A stretch of DNA of 64,000 nucleotides. Origin: T1Sed10-7 sp040904745. Lineage in GTDB: Bacteria; Actinomycetota; Nitriliruptoria; Nitriliruptorales; Nitriliruptoraceae. Where the stretch lies: NCBI GenBank assembly GCA_040904745.1, contig JBBDSW010000129.1, positions 44,850-108,849 on the forward strand, read 5' to 3'. The translations under genes and the position numbers were made by a program. The notes beneath the pieces are model-generated. The model was given only the letters and a program-made list of their open reading frames with translations. It ran no database searches and was not told the origin of the DNA. Shown one piece after another: positions 7,395-15,237 of the stretch (position 1 is its first letter; every line of letters begins with the position of its first letter).

Positions 7395-9854
7395 GTGGGC
7401 AAGCTCGGGACACACGAGCACAGCATCGATATCGACGGCAAGACCCTCACCTTCGAGGCCGGGACCCTCGCTGCCCAGGCGGGCGGCGCCGTGGTCATCG
7501 GACTCGGTGACACCAAGGTGCTCTCGACGACGACCGCGTCGAAGCAGCCGAAGGACTTCCTCCCGTTCTTCCCCCTTACCATCGAGGTGGAGGAGCGGAT
7601 GTACGCCAACGGGCGGATCCCCGGCTCCTTCTTCCGGCGCGAAGGCCGTCCGTCGGAGAACGCCATCCTCGTCTGTCGACTGACCGACCGGCCGCTGCGA
7701 CCGACGTTCGCCGAGGGCCTGCGCAACGAGGTCCAGGTCGTCAACACCATCATCCAGACCACCCAGGACGACCCGTACGACGTCGTGGCGATGAACGGCT
7801 CCTCGCTGGCGACGATGCTCTCGGGGATCCCCTTCGCCGGTCCCGTCGCGGCGGTGCGTTATGCGATGCTGCGCGACGGCAGCTGGGTAGCGTTCCCGAG
7901 CTTCGAGGAGCTCGAGACCGAAGCCGTGTTCAACATGGTCATCTCCGGCCGGGTCGAGGACGACGGCGAGGTCGCGATCCTGATGATCGAGGCCGAGGCG
8001 ACCCCCGACAGTTGGATCAAGGTCGACATGGGGGCCCCCGCGCCGACCGAGCAGGTCGTCGGTCAGGCCATCGAGGACGTCAAGCCACTGATCCGCACGC
8101 TTTGCGAGGCACAGCAGGCCTTCGTCGACGAGGTCGGCGCGCGTGACGCGGGCGAGTTCCCGCTCTTCCTCGACCACAGCGACGAGGTCTTCGACGCCGT
8201 CTGGGCCGAGGCCGCGGCCAAGGTCGAGGACGTCTACCGCCAGGCGGAGCTGAGCAAGGAAGGCAAGGATGAGGCCATCGCCGTCGTCAAGGCCGAGGTG
8301 GTCGACACGGTCGTCGCCGCCGGGGTCGGGGATCTCGACGCCGACGAGGTGCGCAAGCAGGCCGGCGAAGCCTTCCGCACCACCGAGAAGAAGGTCGTCC
8401 GCAAGCTGATCGTCGACGAGGGCATCCGCATCGACGGGCGGAGCGTCACCGACATCCGGCCGCTGAGCGCCGAGGTCGGGGTCCTGCCGAAGACGCACGG
8501 CTCCGCGCTCTTCCAGCGCGGCGACACGCAGGTCCTCTCCGTCCTGGCCCTCGGTACGACCCGCGATGGCCAGCGTCTCGACACCCTCGACCCGACCGAC
8601 GAGAAGCTCTTCCTCCACCACTACAACATGCCGCCGTACTCGACCGGTGAGGCTGGCCGTGTCGGCACGCCGAAGCGTCGTGAGGTCGGACACGGTGCCC
8701 TCGCTGAGCGGGCCCTGATCCCGGTACTGCCGGATCAGGAGGAGTGGCCGTACGCCATGCGGCTGGTCTCCGATGTCCTCAGCTCGAACGGTTCCACCTC
8801 GATGGGCTCCGTCTGCGCGTCCTCCTTGGCGCTGATGGACGGCGGGGTCCCGACCCACGCACCCGTCGCCGGGATCGCCATGGGGCTCGTCTACGAGAAC
8901 GGGAAGTTCACGACCCTGACCGACATCCAGGGCGTCGAGGACTTCTTCGGCGACATGGACTTCAAGGTCGCCGGACCGGAGGGGTTCATCACCGCCCTCC
9001 AACTCGACACCAAGCTCGCCGGCATCCCGGCGGCGGTGCTGCAGGACGCACTGCTCCAGGCACGCGATGCGCGGCTGGAGATCCTCGACGTCATGAACGC
9101 GGCGATCGCAGAGCCGCGCGACGAGGTCGCCGATGGCGCACCCCGCGTCGAGGTCGTCCACATCCCGCAGGACAAGATCGGTGCGGTCATCGGCCCGCGC
9201 GGCGCGATCATCAAGGAACTGGTCGAGGAGACCGGCGCCCAGATCGATGTCGACGAGGAGGGTGGCCGCGGGGTCGTCAAGATCTACGCGACCTCGCGCG
9301 AGGTGGCCCAGGACGCGCTGGACCGCATCAACGCGATCGCCAACCCGCAGCTGCCCGAGAAGGGCGAGCGCTACCACGCGACGGTCGTGAAGACGGTCGA
9401 CTTCGGAGCGTTCGTCTCCCTGACCCCGGGCACCGACGGTCTGCTCCACATCTCGGAGCTGTCCAAGATGGCCGGCAAGCGTCTCGGCCACGCCGAGGAG
9501 GCCGTACAGGCCGGCGACCAGGTCCTGGTCGAGGTCCTCGACGTCCTCGACGGTGGGCGCAAGTTCAAGCTCCAGTACGTCGGTGACAAGGCCGACGAGG
9601 CCGAGGCAGCACCCGTCCCGGACAAGGGCGATGACGAGACCGGTGAAGCGACCGACTCCGGTGACGACGATGGCGGCGACAAGCCACGTGGCGACGACCG
9701 CAGCAGTGGTGGCGGTCGGTCTCGCGGACGGCGCGACCGGGATGACCGCGATCGTGCAGGTGACCGGGAGACCGGTGACGACCAGGGATCCGGTGGCGAA
9801 GGTGGCGGCCGTACCCGCACCCGGACCCGCAGCCGCTCGCGTGGTCGCGACTGA
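7395..9854 (+). CDS. pnp: Polyribonucleotide nucleotidyltransferase (PNPase)
   Basis: Phosphorolytic 3'-5' exoribonuclease of mRNA decay. GTG 7395 is preferred (819 residues): GGAGG lies 6 nt upstream and the protein opens GKLGTHEHSIDIDGK. An in-frame GTG at 7362 lacks a site and would add 11 Arg-rich residues. Domain order: first RNase PH domain (about 10-145), helical linker, second RNase PH domain (about 320-560, with the FQRGDTQ and STGEAGR motifs), KH (about 590-650, IGPRGAIIKEL), S1 (about 665-735). The tail is rich in Asp, Gly and Arg and ends in RTRTRSRSRGRD, possibly adding RNA affinity. The stop lies 26 nt before a homopolymer scaffold join. Confidence 0.96.
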   Translation: MGKLGTHEHSIDIDGKTLTFEAGTLAAQAGGAVVIGLGDTKVLSTTTASKQPKDFLPFFPLTIEVEERMYANGRIPGSFFRREGRPSENAILVCRLTDRPLRPTFAEGLRNEVQVVNTIIQTTQDDPYDVVAMNGSSLATMLSGIPFAGPVAAVRYAMLRDGSWVAFPSFEELETEAVFNMVISGRVEDDGEVAILMIEAEATPDSWIKVDMGAPAPTEQVVGQAIEDVKPLIRTLCEAQQAFVDEVGARDAGEFPLFLDHSDEVFDAVWAEAAAKVEDVYRQAELSKEGKDEAIAVVKAEVVDTVVAAGVGDLDADEVRKQAGEAFRTTEKKVVRKLIVDEGIRIDGRSVTDIRPLSAEVGVLPKTHGSALFQRGDTQVLSVLALGTTRDGQRLDTLDPTDEKLFLHHYNMPPYSTGEAGRVGTPKRREVGHGALAERALIPVLPDQEEWPYAMRLVSDVLSSNGSTSMGSVCASSLALMDGGVPTHAPVAGIAMGLVYENGKFTTLTDIQGVEDFFGDMDFKVAGPEGFITALQLDTKLAGIPAAVLQDALLQARDARLEILDVMNAAIAEPRDEVADGAPRVEVVHIPQDKIGAVIGPRGAIIKELVEETGAQIDVDEEGGRGVVKIYATSREVAQDALDRINAIANPQLPEKGERYHATVVKTVDFGAFVSLTPGTDGLLHISELSKMAGKRLGHAEEAVQAGDQVLVEVLDVLDGGRKFKLQYVGDKADEAEAAPVPDKGDDETGEATDSGDDDGGDKPRGDDRSSGGGRSRGRRDRDDRDRAGDRETGDDQGSGGEGGGRTRTRTRSRSRGRD

Positions 9855-9880
9855 GCGTTCGCTGATCTGGAGTGTTCGGC

Positions 9881-9950
<70 letters not shown>

Positions 9951-10023
9951 TCTCTGTCGAGCGGCCCGGCGCGTACGCTGGCGTCCCGCTCGGGGTCACC
10001 CCATCCTCCGCGAAAGGCCTCCG

Positions 10024-11289
10024 GTGCCACATGAGACCACGACGCTGCCCTCGGGGATCCGCGTCGTCACCGAGACGATGCGATCCGTCCGGTCGGTCGC
10101 GTTGGGGCTCTGGCTCGACGTCGGCTCCCGCGACGAGGTGGCTGCGGAGGCCGGGTGCTCCCATTACCTGGAGCACACCCTCTTCAAGGGAACGGCGACG
10201 CGCAGCGCCCGCGACATCGCCGAGTCGCTGGATGCGGTCGGCGGCGAGCTGAACGCCTTCACCTCGAAGGAGGTGACGTGTTTCCACGCGCGCGTGCTCG
10301 ACCGTGACCTGCCGGTGGCCTTCGAGGTCCTCGCTGACATGATCGTGGATGCCCGCAACGAGCCGGCGGATGTCGAGGCGGAGCGGCCGGTCGTGCTCGC
10401 CGAACTGGACGGGCTCCACGATGCGCCGGACGAGCTCGTCCACACCGAGTTCTCCCAGGTCGTCCTGGGGGAGCACCCCCTGGCCGCCGAGACGCTCGGG
10501 ACGATGGACTCGATCGGTGCGCTCGACCGCGACACGATCCATCGCTACTACCTGGACCGGTACCGCCCCGAACAACTCGTGGTGGCCGCGGCCGGCAACG
10601 TCGCTCATGACCGGGTCGTCGGGTTGGCCGATCAGCTCCTGGGCGACCTCGGCCGGCCCGGCCGTAGCGCGGCGGCACGCGCGCCGGTCCTGGGCTACCT
10701 CGACCGCACGGTGCGCGTCCGGCACCGGCCGAGCGAGCAGGCACACATCGTGCTCGGTCGGGGGGGGCTGGATCACCGTGATGAGGATCGCTACGCGCTC
10801 AAGGTCCTGGACACGCTGTTCGGTGGTGGCATGTCCTCGCGGCTGTTCCAGGAGATCCGCGAGACCCGCGGCCTGGCCTACGCGACGTTCAGCTACGCGC
10901 TGTCCTACAGCGACGCGGGGCTCGTCGGAGCCTACGTCGGCACCGCGCCCGGCAAGGTCGACGAGGTGTTGCACGTGTTGACCGACGAGTTCCACCGTGT
11001 CGCGGACGATGTCACCCTCGACGAGGTCGAGCGGGCCAAGGGCGCGATGAAGGGCGGCACGGTGCTGGGGTTGGAGGACACGGGGTCGCGGATGTCCCGC
11101 ATCGGGAAGCAGCTGGTCACCGGAGCTCCACTGGTCGACGTCGACGAGGCGCTGGAGCGCATCGCCGCGGTCGATGTCGACGCCGTCCGAGGGGTCGCGC
11201 GACGTGTGCTCTCGGGCCCGTACGGCCTGGCTCTGGTGGGACCGTTCGCGGCGGACGAGGCTCATCGCTTCCACGACGTGGTGGCCTGA
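10024..11289 (+). CDS. M16 family zinc peptidase
   Basis: Pitrilysin/processing-peptidase-type metalloprotease, commonly found directly after pnp in Gram-positive bacteria. GTG 10024 (421 residues) has AAAGG 6 nt upstream; reading further back would cross the N gap. The inverted zinc motif HYLEH is at 47-51, and the downstream Glu ligand probably lies in the DVEAERPVVLAEL segment (about 115-127). A second M16 half follows at about 190-400, with the conserved R..R..GLAY segment (RETRGLAYATFSY). Peptide substrate is not known. A possible -10 (TACGCT, 9973-9978) precedes it. Confidence 0.93.
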   Translation: MPHETTTLPSGIRVVTETMRSVRSVALGLWLDVGSRDEVAAEAGCSHYLEHTLFKGTATRSARDIAESLDAVGGELNAFTSKEVTCFHARVLDRDLPVAFEVLADMIVDARNEPADVEAERPVVLAELDGLHDAPDELVHTEFSQVVLGEHPLAAETLGTMDSIGALDRDTIHRYYLDRYRPEQLVVAAAGNVAHDRVVGLADQLLGDLGRPGRSAAARAPVLGYLDRTVRVRHRPSEQAHIVLGRGGLDHRDEDRYALKVLDTLFGGGMSSRLFQEIRETRGLAYATFSYALSYSDAGLVGAYVGTAPGKVDEVLHVLTDEFHRVADDVTLDEVERAKGAMKGGTVLGLEDTGSRMSRIGKQLVTGAPLVDVDEALERIAAVDVDAVRGVARRVLSGPYGLALVGPFAADEAHRFHDVVA

Positions 11290-12114
11290 GTGATGGCTGC
11301 CGTCACCGGATGGTTGGAGGTCGCCGATCGGATCTGGGTCCGGCGTTACGACCCCTTCGATGTCAACGTCTCCGTGATCGCCGGCGATCACGGCACCCTG
11401 CTGGTCGACACCCGCACCTCCCTGCACGAAGCCGCGGAGGTCCGCCACCACCTCGCGGAGCTCGATGTCCCCCCACTGTCTGCGGTCGCCCTCACCCATG
11501 CCCACCTCGACCACAGCCTGGGAGCAGGGGCCTTCTCGGGGGTGCCCCTGTACGCCAGTCGGGGATGCCGCGAAGCACTGACCCGTCATGGCGTGGACCA
11601 GCGTGAGCGGTGGTTCGACCACGTCGACGAGCGTTTCCACGCGCACCTGCGCGCCAGCCCGATCCCGGCACCAGACCGGCCCGTCGCCTCGGAACAGCGG
11701 ATCGACCTCGGAGGGCGTGACGTGGAGCTGCGGGTCCTCGGCCGAGGACATACGGACCACGATCTCGTCGTCCACGTGCCCGACGCGGCGACGGTGCTCG
11801 TCGGCGACCTCGTGGAGTCCGGCGCCGCTCCCTCGTTCGAGGATGCGTTCCCGTTCGAGTGGCCTGCAACGCTGGCCCGCGTCGAAGCACTGGACGCGTC
11901 CGTGCTCGTCCCAGGGCATGGCACCCCGAGTTCGAACCGCCTGCTCGCGATCCAGCGTCAGCAGCAGGCACACCTCGCCGCCCTGTGCCGCGAGGTCATC
12001 GCCGGGCTCAGGACCCATGCCATGGCCAAGGTGCTCTCCCCGTTCCCGGAGGAGACCACGGAGACGGCGCTGGCGCGGGCGGCGTCGACCATCGCGGACG
12101 CTGGTGACGCGTAG
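11290..12114 (+). CDS. Metallo-beta-lactamase-fold hydrolase
   Basis: A 274-residue MBL-fold enzyme, probably a dinuclear zinc hydrolase of the glyoxalase-II-like group. The HxHxDH motif is THAHLDHS (H70, H72, D74, H75), followed by GRGHTDHDLVVH, VLVGDLVESG and VLVPGHGTP, which supply the remaining His/Asp ligands. The start could be GTG 11290 or the adjacent ATG 11293. It begins directly after the M16 stop, so the two are probably co-transcribed. Substrate cannot be assigned; a thiolester or a lactone are family options. Confidence 0.9.
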   Translation: MMAAVTGWLEVADRIWVRRYDPFDVNVSVIAGDHGTLLVDTRTSLHEAAEVRHHLAELDVPPLSAVALTHAHLDHSLGAGAFSGVPLYASRGCREALTRHGVDQRERWFDHVDERFHAHLRASPIPAPDRPVASEQRIDLGGRDVELRVLGRGHTDHDLVVHVPDAATVLVGDLVESGAAPSFEDAFPFEWPATLARVEALDASVLVPGHGTPSSNRLLAIQRQQQAHLAALCREVIAGLRTHAMAKVLSPFPEETTETALARAASTIADAGDA

Positions 12115-12145
12115 GCTCCGAGGGTCGAGCGGGAAGGGCATCCAG

Positions 12146-12943
12146 ATGAGCGTGCGGGTCGGCGTCGTAGGAGCTGCCGGACGGATGGGAGCGGAGGTCT
12201 GTCGTGCCGTGTCGGCGGCGAGCGATGTGACCCTGGTCGCCGCGGTGGACCCCTCAGCGACCGGGCTGACCCTCGGTCAGGTCGCCGGGCTCACCGGTGA
12301 GGACGCTGCCATCGAGGTGGCCGACCACCTCGACGCCTTGCTCGAGGCGAACGTCGACGTCGCCGTCGAGTTCAGCGGTCCGCGGAGCGTCGGAGACAAC
12401 CTCGCATGGGTCCTGGAACACGGCATCCACGCGGTGGTCGGTGCGACCGGTCTCACGGAGCAGGAGCTCGATCACGCGCGCGGGTTAGCCGCCGCGGGTG
12501 CGGCCAACGCGCTGGTGGCCCCCAACTTCGCCATCGGGGCGGTGCTCCTGATGCGTTTCGCCGCGGAGGCGGCCCGTCACCTGCCCCATGCCGAGGTGCT
12601 GGAGCTCCACCACGACGGCAAGGTGGATGCACCGTCCGGTACGGCGCTGCGGACCGCGGAGCTGATCGCCGAGGGGCGCGGCGAGGTGCCTGAGATCCCA
12701 CTCGGCGACGACGCGCACCCCGGCGCTCGGGGCGCCGAGCACGCGGGTGTGAGGATCCACAGTGTGCGTCTCCCTGGTCTCGTCGCGCACCAGGAGGTCA
12801 TCTTCGGGGGCCAGGGCCAGACCTTGACGGTGCGACACGACTCGCTCGACCGGACCTCCTTCATGCCCGGCGTCCTGTTGGCCTGCCGGGAGGTCGCGGG
12901 GCTGGATGGCCTGGTCGTGGGCTTGGACCACCTGCTCACGTGA
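12146..12943 (+). CDS. dapB: 4-hydroxy-tetrahydrodipicolinate reductase
   Basis: NAD(P)H-dependent second step of the diaminopimelate branch to lysine and peptidoglycan. ATG 12146 gives 265 residues. The Rossmann motif GVVGAAGRMG (6-15), GATGLTEQE and the catalytic block LHHDGKVDAPSGTAL, with H155, H156 and K159, are all present. The end FMPGVLLACREVAGLDGL is the usual tetramer-forming C-terminus. A candidate -10, TAGGCT (12112-12117), overlaps the stop of the preceding gene. The other DAP genes here are dapA (21.4 kb) and dapF (42.0 kb). Confidence 0.97.
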   Translation: MSVRVGVVGAAGRMGAEVCRAVSAASDVTLVAAVDPSATGLTLGQVAGLTGEDAAIEVADHLDALLEANVDVAVEFSGPRSVGDNLAWVLEHGIHAVVGATGLTEQELDHARGLAAAGAANALVAPNFAIGAVLLMRFAAEAARHLPHAEVLELHHDGKVDAPSGTALRTAELIAEGRGEVPEIPLGDDAHPGARGAEHAGVRIHSVRLPGLVAHQEVIFGGQGQTLTVRHDSLDRTSFMPGVLLACREVAGLDGLVVGLDHLLT

Positions 12944-13144
12944 TGCTGGTGTGTCCGCGGCCCCGGATGCCGCCGAGGTCGCGCGCCATGGTGCGCTCGG
13001 CGTCGACGCTGTACAGCGGCTACGGTCCGTGACCCGGCCGAGAGTCGGTCGGCCACCGTCGTGCGTGGGTGAGCGCGGCCGCTCGTCGGGGTCCCACGGA
13101 CGTCCTCGTTCCGTGGCCCGTCGATGGGCCAGGGGAGGACCACC

Positions 13145-14926
13145 GTGACCGAGCGTGATACGTACCTGGAAGCGCTGCGGCGTTTCGAAGGCGACCTGCG
13201 GATGGTCCAGCAGGTGCATGCCTCGATGGAGAGCCGTGGTGTGCAGCTCACGGCTGACCACTACCAGCTGATCCTCCAGACCCACCTCGGTGCCCGCGAT
13301 CTGGCCGGTGCGCACCAGATACTCGCGCGGATGTCCGACGAGGATGTCACGCCGCCACCGGCTGTGCGGTGGGAGGTGGCGATGGCCACCGCCCGGGCCG
13401 GTCGGACGGCCGAAGCGCTGCAGCTCCTCGATCAGCTCCACGAGGAAGGGGTCGACCCCGATCCCAAGCACGCGCACGGTGTGCTGACCGTCTACCTCGG
13501 TGCCGGGCGGTTCCCGGCTGCGCGGGCGGTCCTCCGTCAGATGGCGAAGCACGGGCAGGCGGCCACGGCGGCCGAGTACACGCGGCTCCTGCGTGACTGC
13601 CTGGACCGGCGGGCGATCAAGGACACCAAGGCGGTGATCGACCTGATGCTGCAGGTCGATCAGCGGCCTGCGCCGGCGCTGGCGACCGAGTTGGTCGCCA
13701 TGATCGCGCGTGCCGGGCACACCGATCGCGCGTTGGAGCTGCTCGAGCGGTTGCGCGAGGGCGGGGTGGAACTGCCTGGTGACGTACACACCGAGCTGCT
13801 GCTGGCTCACGCCAAGGCGGGGGATGCGGAGGCCGCACAGGCCGCGTTGGCAGCGATGGCCGAGGCGGGGACGCAACCGACGAGCTTCCACCGCAACGCG
13901 GTACTCGAGGCCCGCATCGCAGCCGGCGATGTGAACGGTTCCTGGGCGGATGCTCTGGCGCTCTCCGATGCTGGCCGGATCCCGTCGGGCGACAACCTGG
14001 AAGGGTTGATCGATGTCTCGCTGGCTTCCGGTCGTCTGCTGGCGGCCAGCGGGGTCCTCGACTGGATGTTGATCCTCGGGGTCCCGGTACCTCCGGCGAA
14101 GGCCGCTGACATCCTCAGTCGCCATCTGAAGGCCGGGGAGCTCGACCTGGCGTGGCGGCTGTTCGAGCAGCTGACGGCCCGCGGGGTGCCGGCCGATCGT
14201 CGGGTGGCTCGTGACATCGTGGAGCGCCTGGTCAAGGCAGGTCGGTTGGACGAGGCAGCTGCGCTCCTCGAACGACTGCGTGCTGCCGGGACCCTGACCC
14301 ACGGCCGTCACTACGGGCCCCTGTTGCAGGCTCTCGTGGCCGCCAAGCGAAGTGACGAAGCCGTGGCGCTCCTGGAGAAGCTCCTGGCGAACGGCATCGC
14401 ACCGACCAGCGCGGACGCCTCCAAGCTCGTCGGGGTGCTGATCAAGGCCAAGCAGCGTGATCGTGCCGGGTCGCTCATCCGCGCGTTGCGTGAGGCCGGC
14501 GTCGGCATCGATGAGCCGACCTACCGCGAGTTGCTGTGGAGCCACGCCAAGGCGGGGGAGAAGGACGCAGCGCGGGCGGTCTATGACCTGATGGTCGCGG
14601 CTGGCATCACCCCGGACGATCGGCATCAGAAGGCGCTGGAATGGGCCTCGGGGGAGACCAAGCGTCGCCTGCCGGACGAGGACGAGGCAGCGCCGGACGC
14701 GGGGACACCCGTCGCGGCGGAGCCGACCATGGCGACCGAGCCGGACGATGGATCGGGTGACCCGACGGCCACGGAGCCGCCTCAAGAGGCTGCCGCGGCG
14801 GAACCCGCCGCGGCCACCCCGCCGCCGGCCGACACCGGGGGCGACGCGACGCCGCCGCCGGTCGACACCGAGGGCGACGCGACGCCGCCGCCGGCCGACA
14901 CCGAGGGCGACGAACAGGCCGGCTGA
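13145..14926 (+). CDS. Pentatricopeptide-repeat-like (PPR/TPR) protein
   Basis: A 593-residue helical-repeat protein starting at GTG 13145, 6 nt after a strong GGGGAGG. Residues 4-491 resolve into about fourteen degenerate repeats of 34-36 residues, each with a first helix ending in A-K/R-A-G, a second helix rich in A-L-L/M, then G-(V/I)-x-P. The clearest are 213-247 (LLLAHAKAGDAEAAQ... AEAGTQP) and 457-491 (TYRELLWSHAKAGEKDAARA... AAGITPD), which match the PPR pattern. The Ala/Pro/Asp/Glu-rich tail (about 505-593) ends in three 11-residue repeats. There is no signal peptide and no catalytic domain. PPR tracts usually bind single-stranded RNA in organelles; that role here is inference. A TPR-like protein scaffold is the alternative. 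A hairpin terminator follows. Confidence 0.8.
   Translation: MTERDTYLEALRRFEGDLRMVQQVHASMESRGVQLTADHYQLILQTHLGARDLAGAHQILARMSDEDVTPPPAVRWEVAMATARAGRTAEALQLLDQLHEEGVDPDPKHAHGVLTVYLGAGRFPAARAVLRQMAKHGQAATAAEYTRLLRDCLDRRAIKDTKAVIDLMLQVDQRPAPALATELVAMIARAGHTDRALELLERLREGGVELPGDVHTELLLAHAKAGDAEAAQAALAAMAEAGTQPTSFHRNAVLEARIAAGDVNGSWADALALSDAGRIPSGDNLEGLIDVSLASGRLLAASGVLDWMLILGVPVPPAKAADILSRHLKAGELDLAWRLFEQLTARGVPADRRVARDIVERLVKAGRLDEAAALLERLRAAGTLTHGRHYGPLLQALVAAKRSDEAVALLEKLLANGIAPTSADASKLVGVLIKAKQRDRAGSLIRALREAGVGIDEPTYRELLWSHAKAGEKDAARAVYDLMVAAGITPDDRHQKALEWASGETKRRLPDEDEAAPDAGTPVAAEPTMATEPDDGSGDPTATEPPQEAAAAEPAAATPPPADTGGDATPPPVDTEGDATPPPADTEGDEQAG
14813..14911 (+). repeat. Three 33-bp in-frame tandem repeats
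   Basis: Three copies of a 33-bp unit encode ATPPPADTGGD, ATPPPVDTEGD and ATPPPADTEGD at the C-terminus of the PPR-like protein. Copies two and three differ by a single codon (GTC for GCC). Such repeats may vary in number between strains. Confidence 0.9.
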
Positions 14927-14937
14927 GCGCGTCCTCG

Positions 14938-14969
14938 TCGAGAACCTGCGGGATACCGCAGCTTCTCGA
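14938..14969 (+). terminator. Hairpin terminator after the PPR-like gene
   Basis: TCGAGAA and CTGCGG pair with CCGCAG and TTCTCGA (one C/C mismatch) around the loop GATA, 11 nt past the stop. The stem is strong. No T-tract follows, which is common in high-GC actinobacteria. Confidence 0.65.
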
Positions 14970-14991
14970 CACGTTCGCGCCATGTCGACCA

Positions 14992-15201
14992 ACCGGTGAG
15001 CAAGTGGTGCGAGAAGTGGCGGAGGGGTCGCCGCTTCTCGCCTGCGNNNNNNNNNNNNNNNNNNNNNNNNNNNNNNNNNNNNNNNNNNNNNNNNNNNNNN
15101 NNNNNNNNNNNNNNNNNNNNNNNNNNNNNNNNNNNNNNNNNNNNNNACCGGTGAGCAAGTGGTGCGAGAAGTGGCGGAGGGGTCGCCGCTTCTCGCCTGC
15201 G
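14992..15201. repeat. 55-bp direct repeats flanking a 100-N gap
   Basis: The same 55-bp sequence occurs at 14992-15046 and 15147-15201, either side of 100 N (15047-15146). Each copy contains a hairpin, GCGAGAAGTGGCG pairing with CGCCGCTTCTCGC (15009-15041 and 15164-15196). A third right arm, CGCCGCTTCTCGC, stands at 15209-15221. This is either a tandem hairpin repeat the assembler could not resolve or an unmerged contig overlap. With the hairpin at 14938-14969 it makes up the whole 311-nt stretch between the PPR-like gene and the convergent ABC gene, and it may act as a two-way terminator. Confidence 0.75.
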
Positions 15202-15237
15202 CAAGGGTCGCCGCTTCTCGCCCGGCGTGCCGGATGC

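Noticed and set aside
12485..14992. 835-residue minus-strand ORF over dapB and the PPR-like gene
   Set aside because: High-GC shadow. The plus-strand genes have ribosome-binding sites and family motifs; this frame has none.
14992..15221. Possible CRISPR array from repeated hairpins
   Set aside because: No regular spacers of constant length, only two or three copies, and no cas genes nearby.
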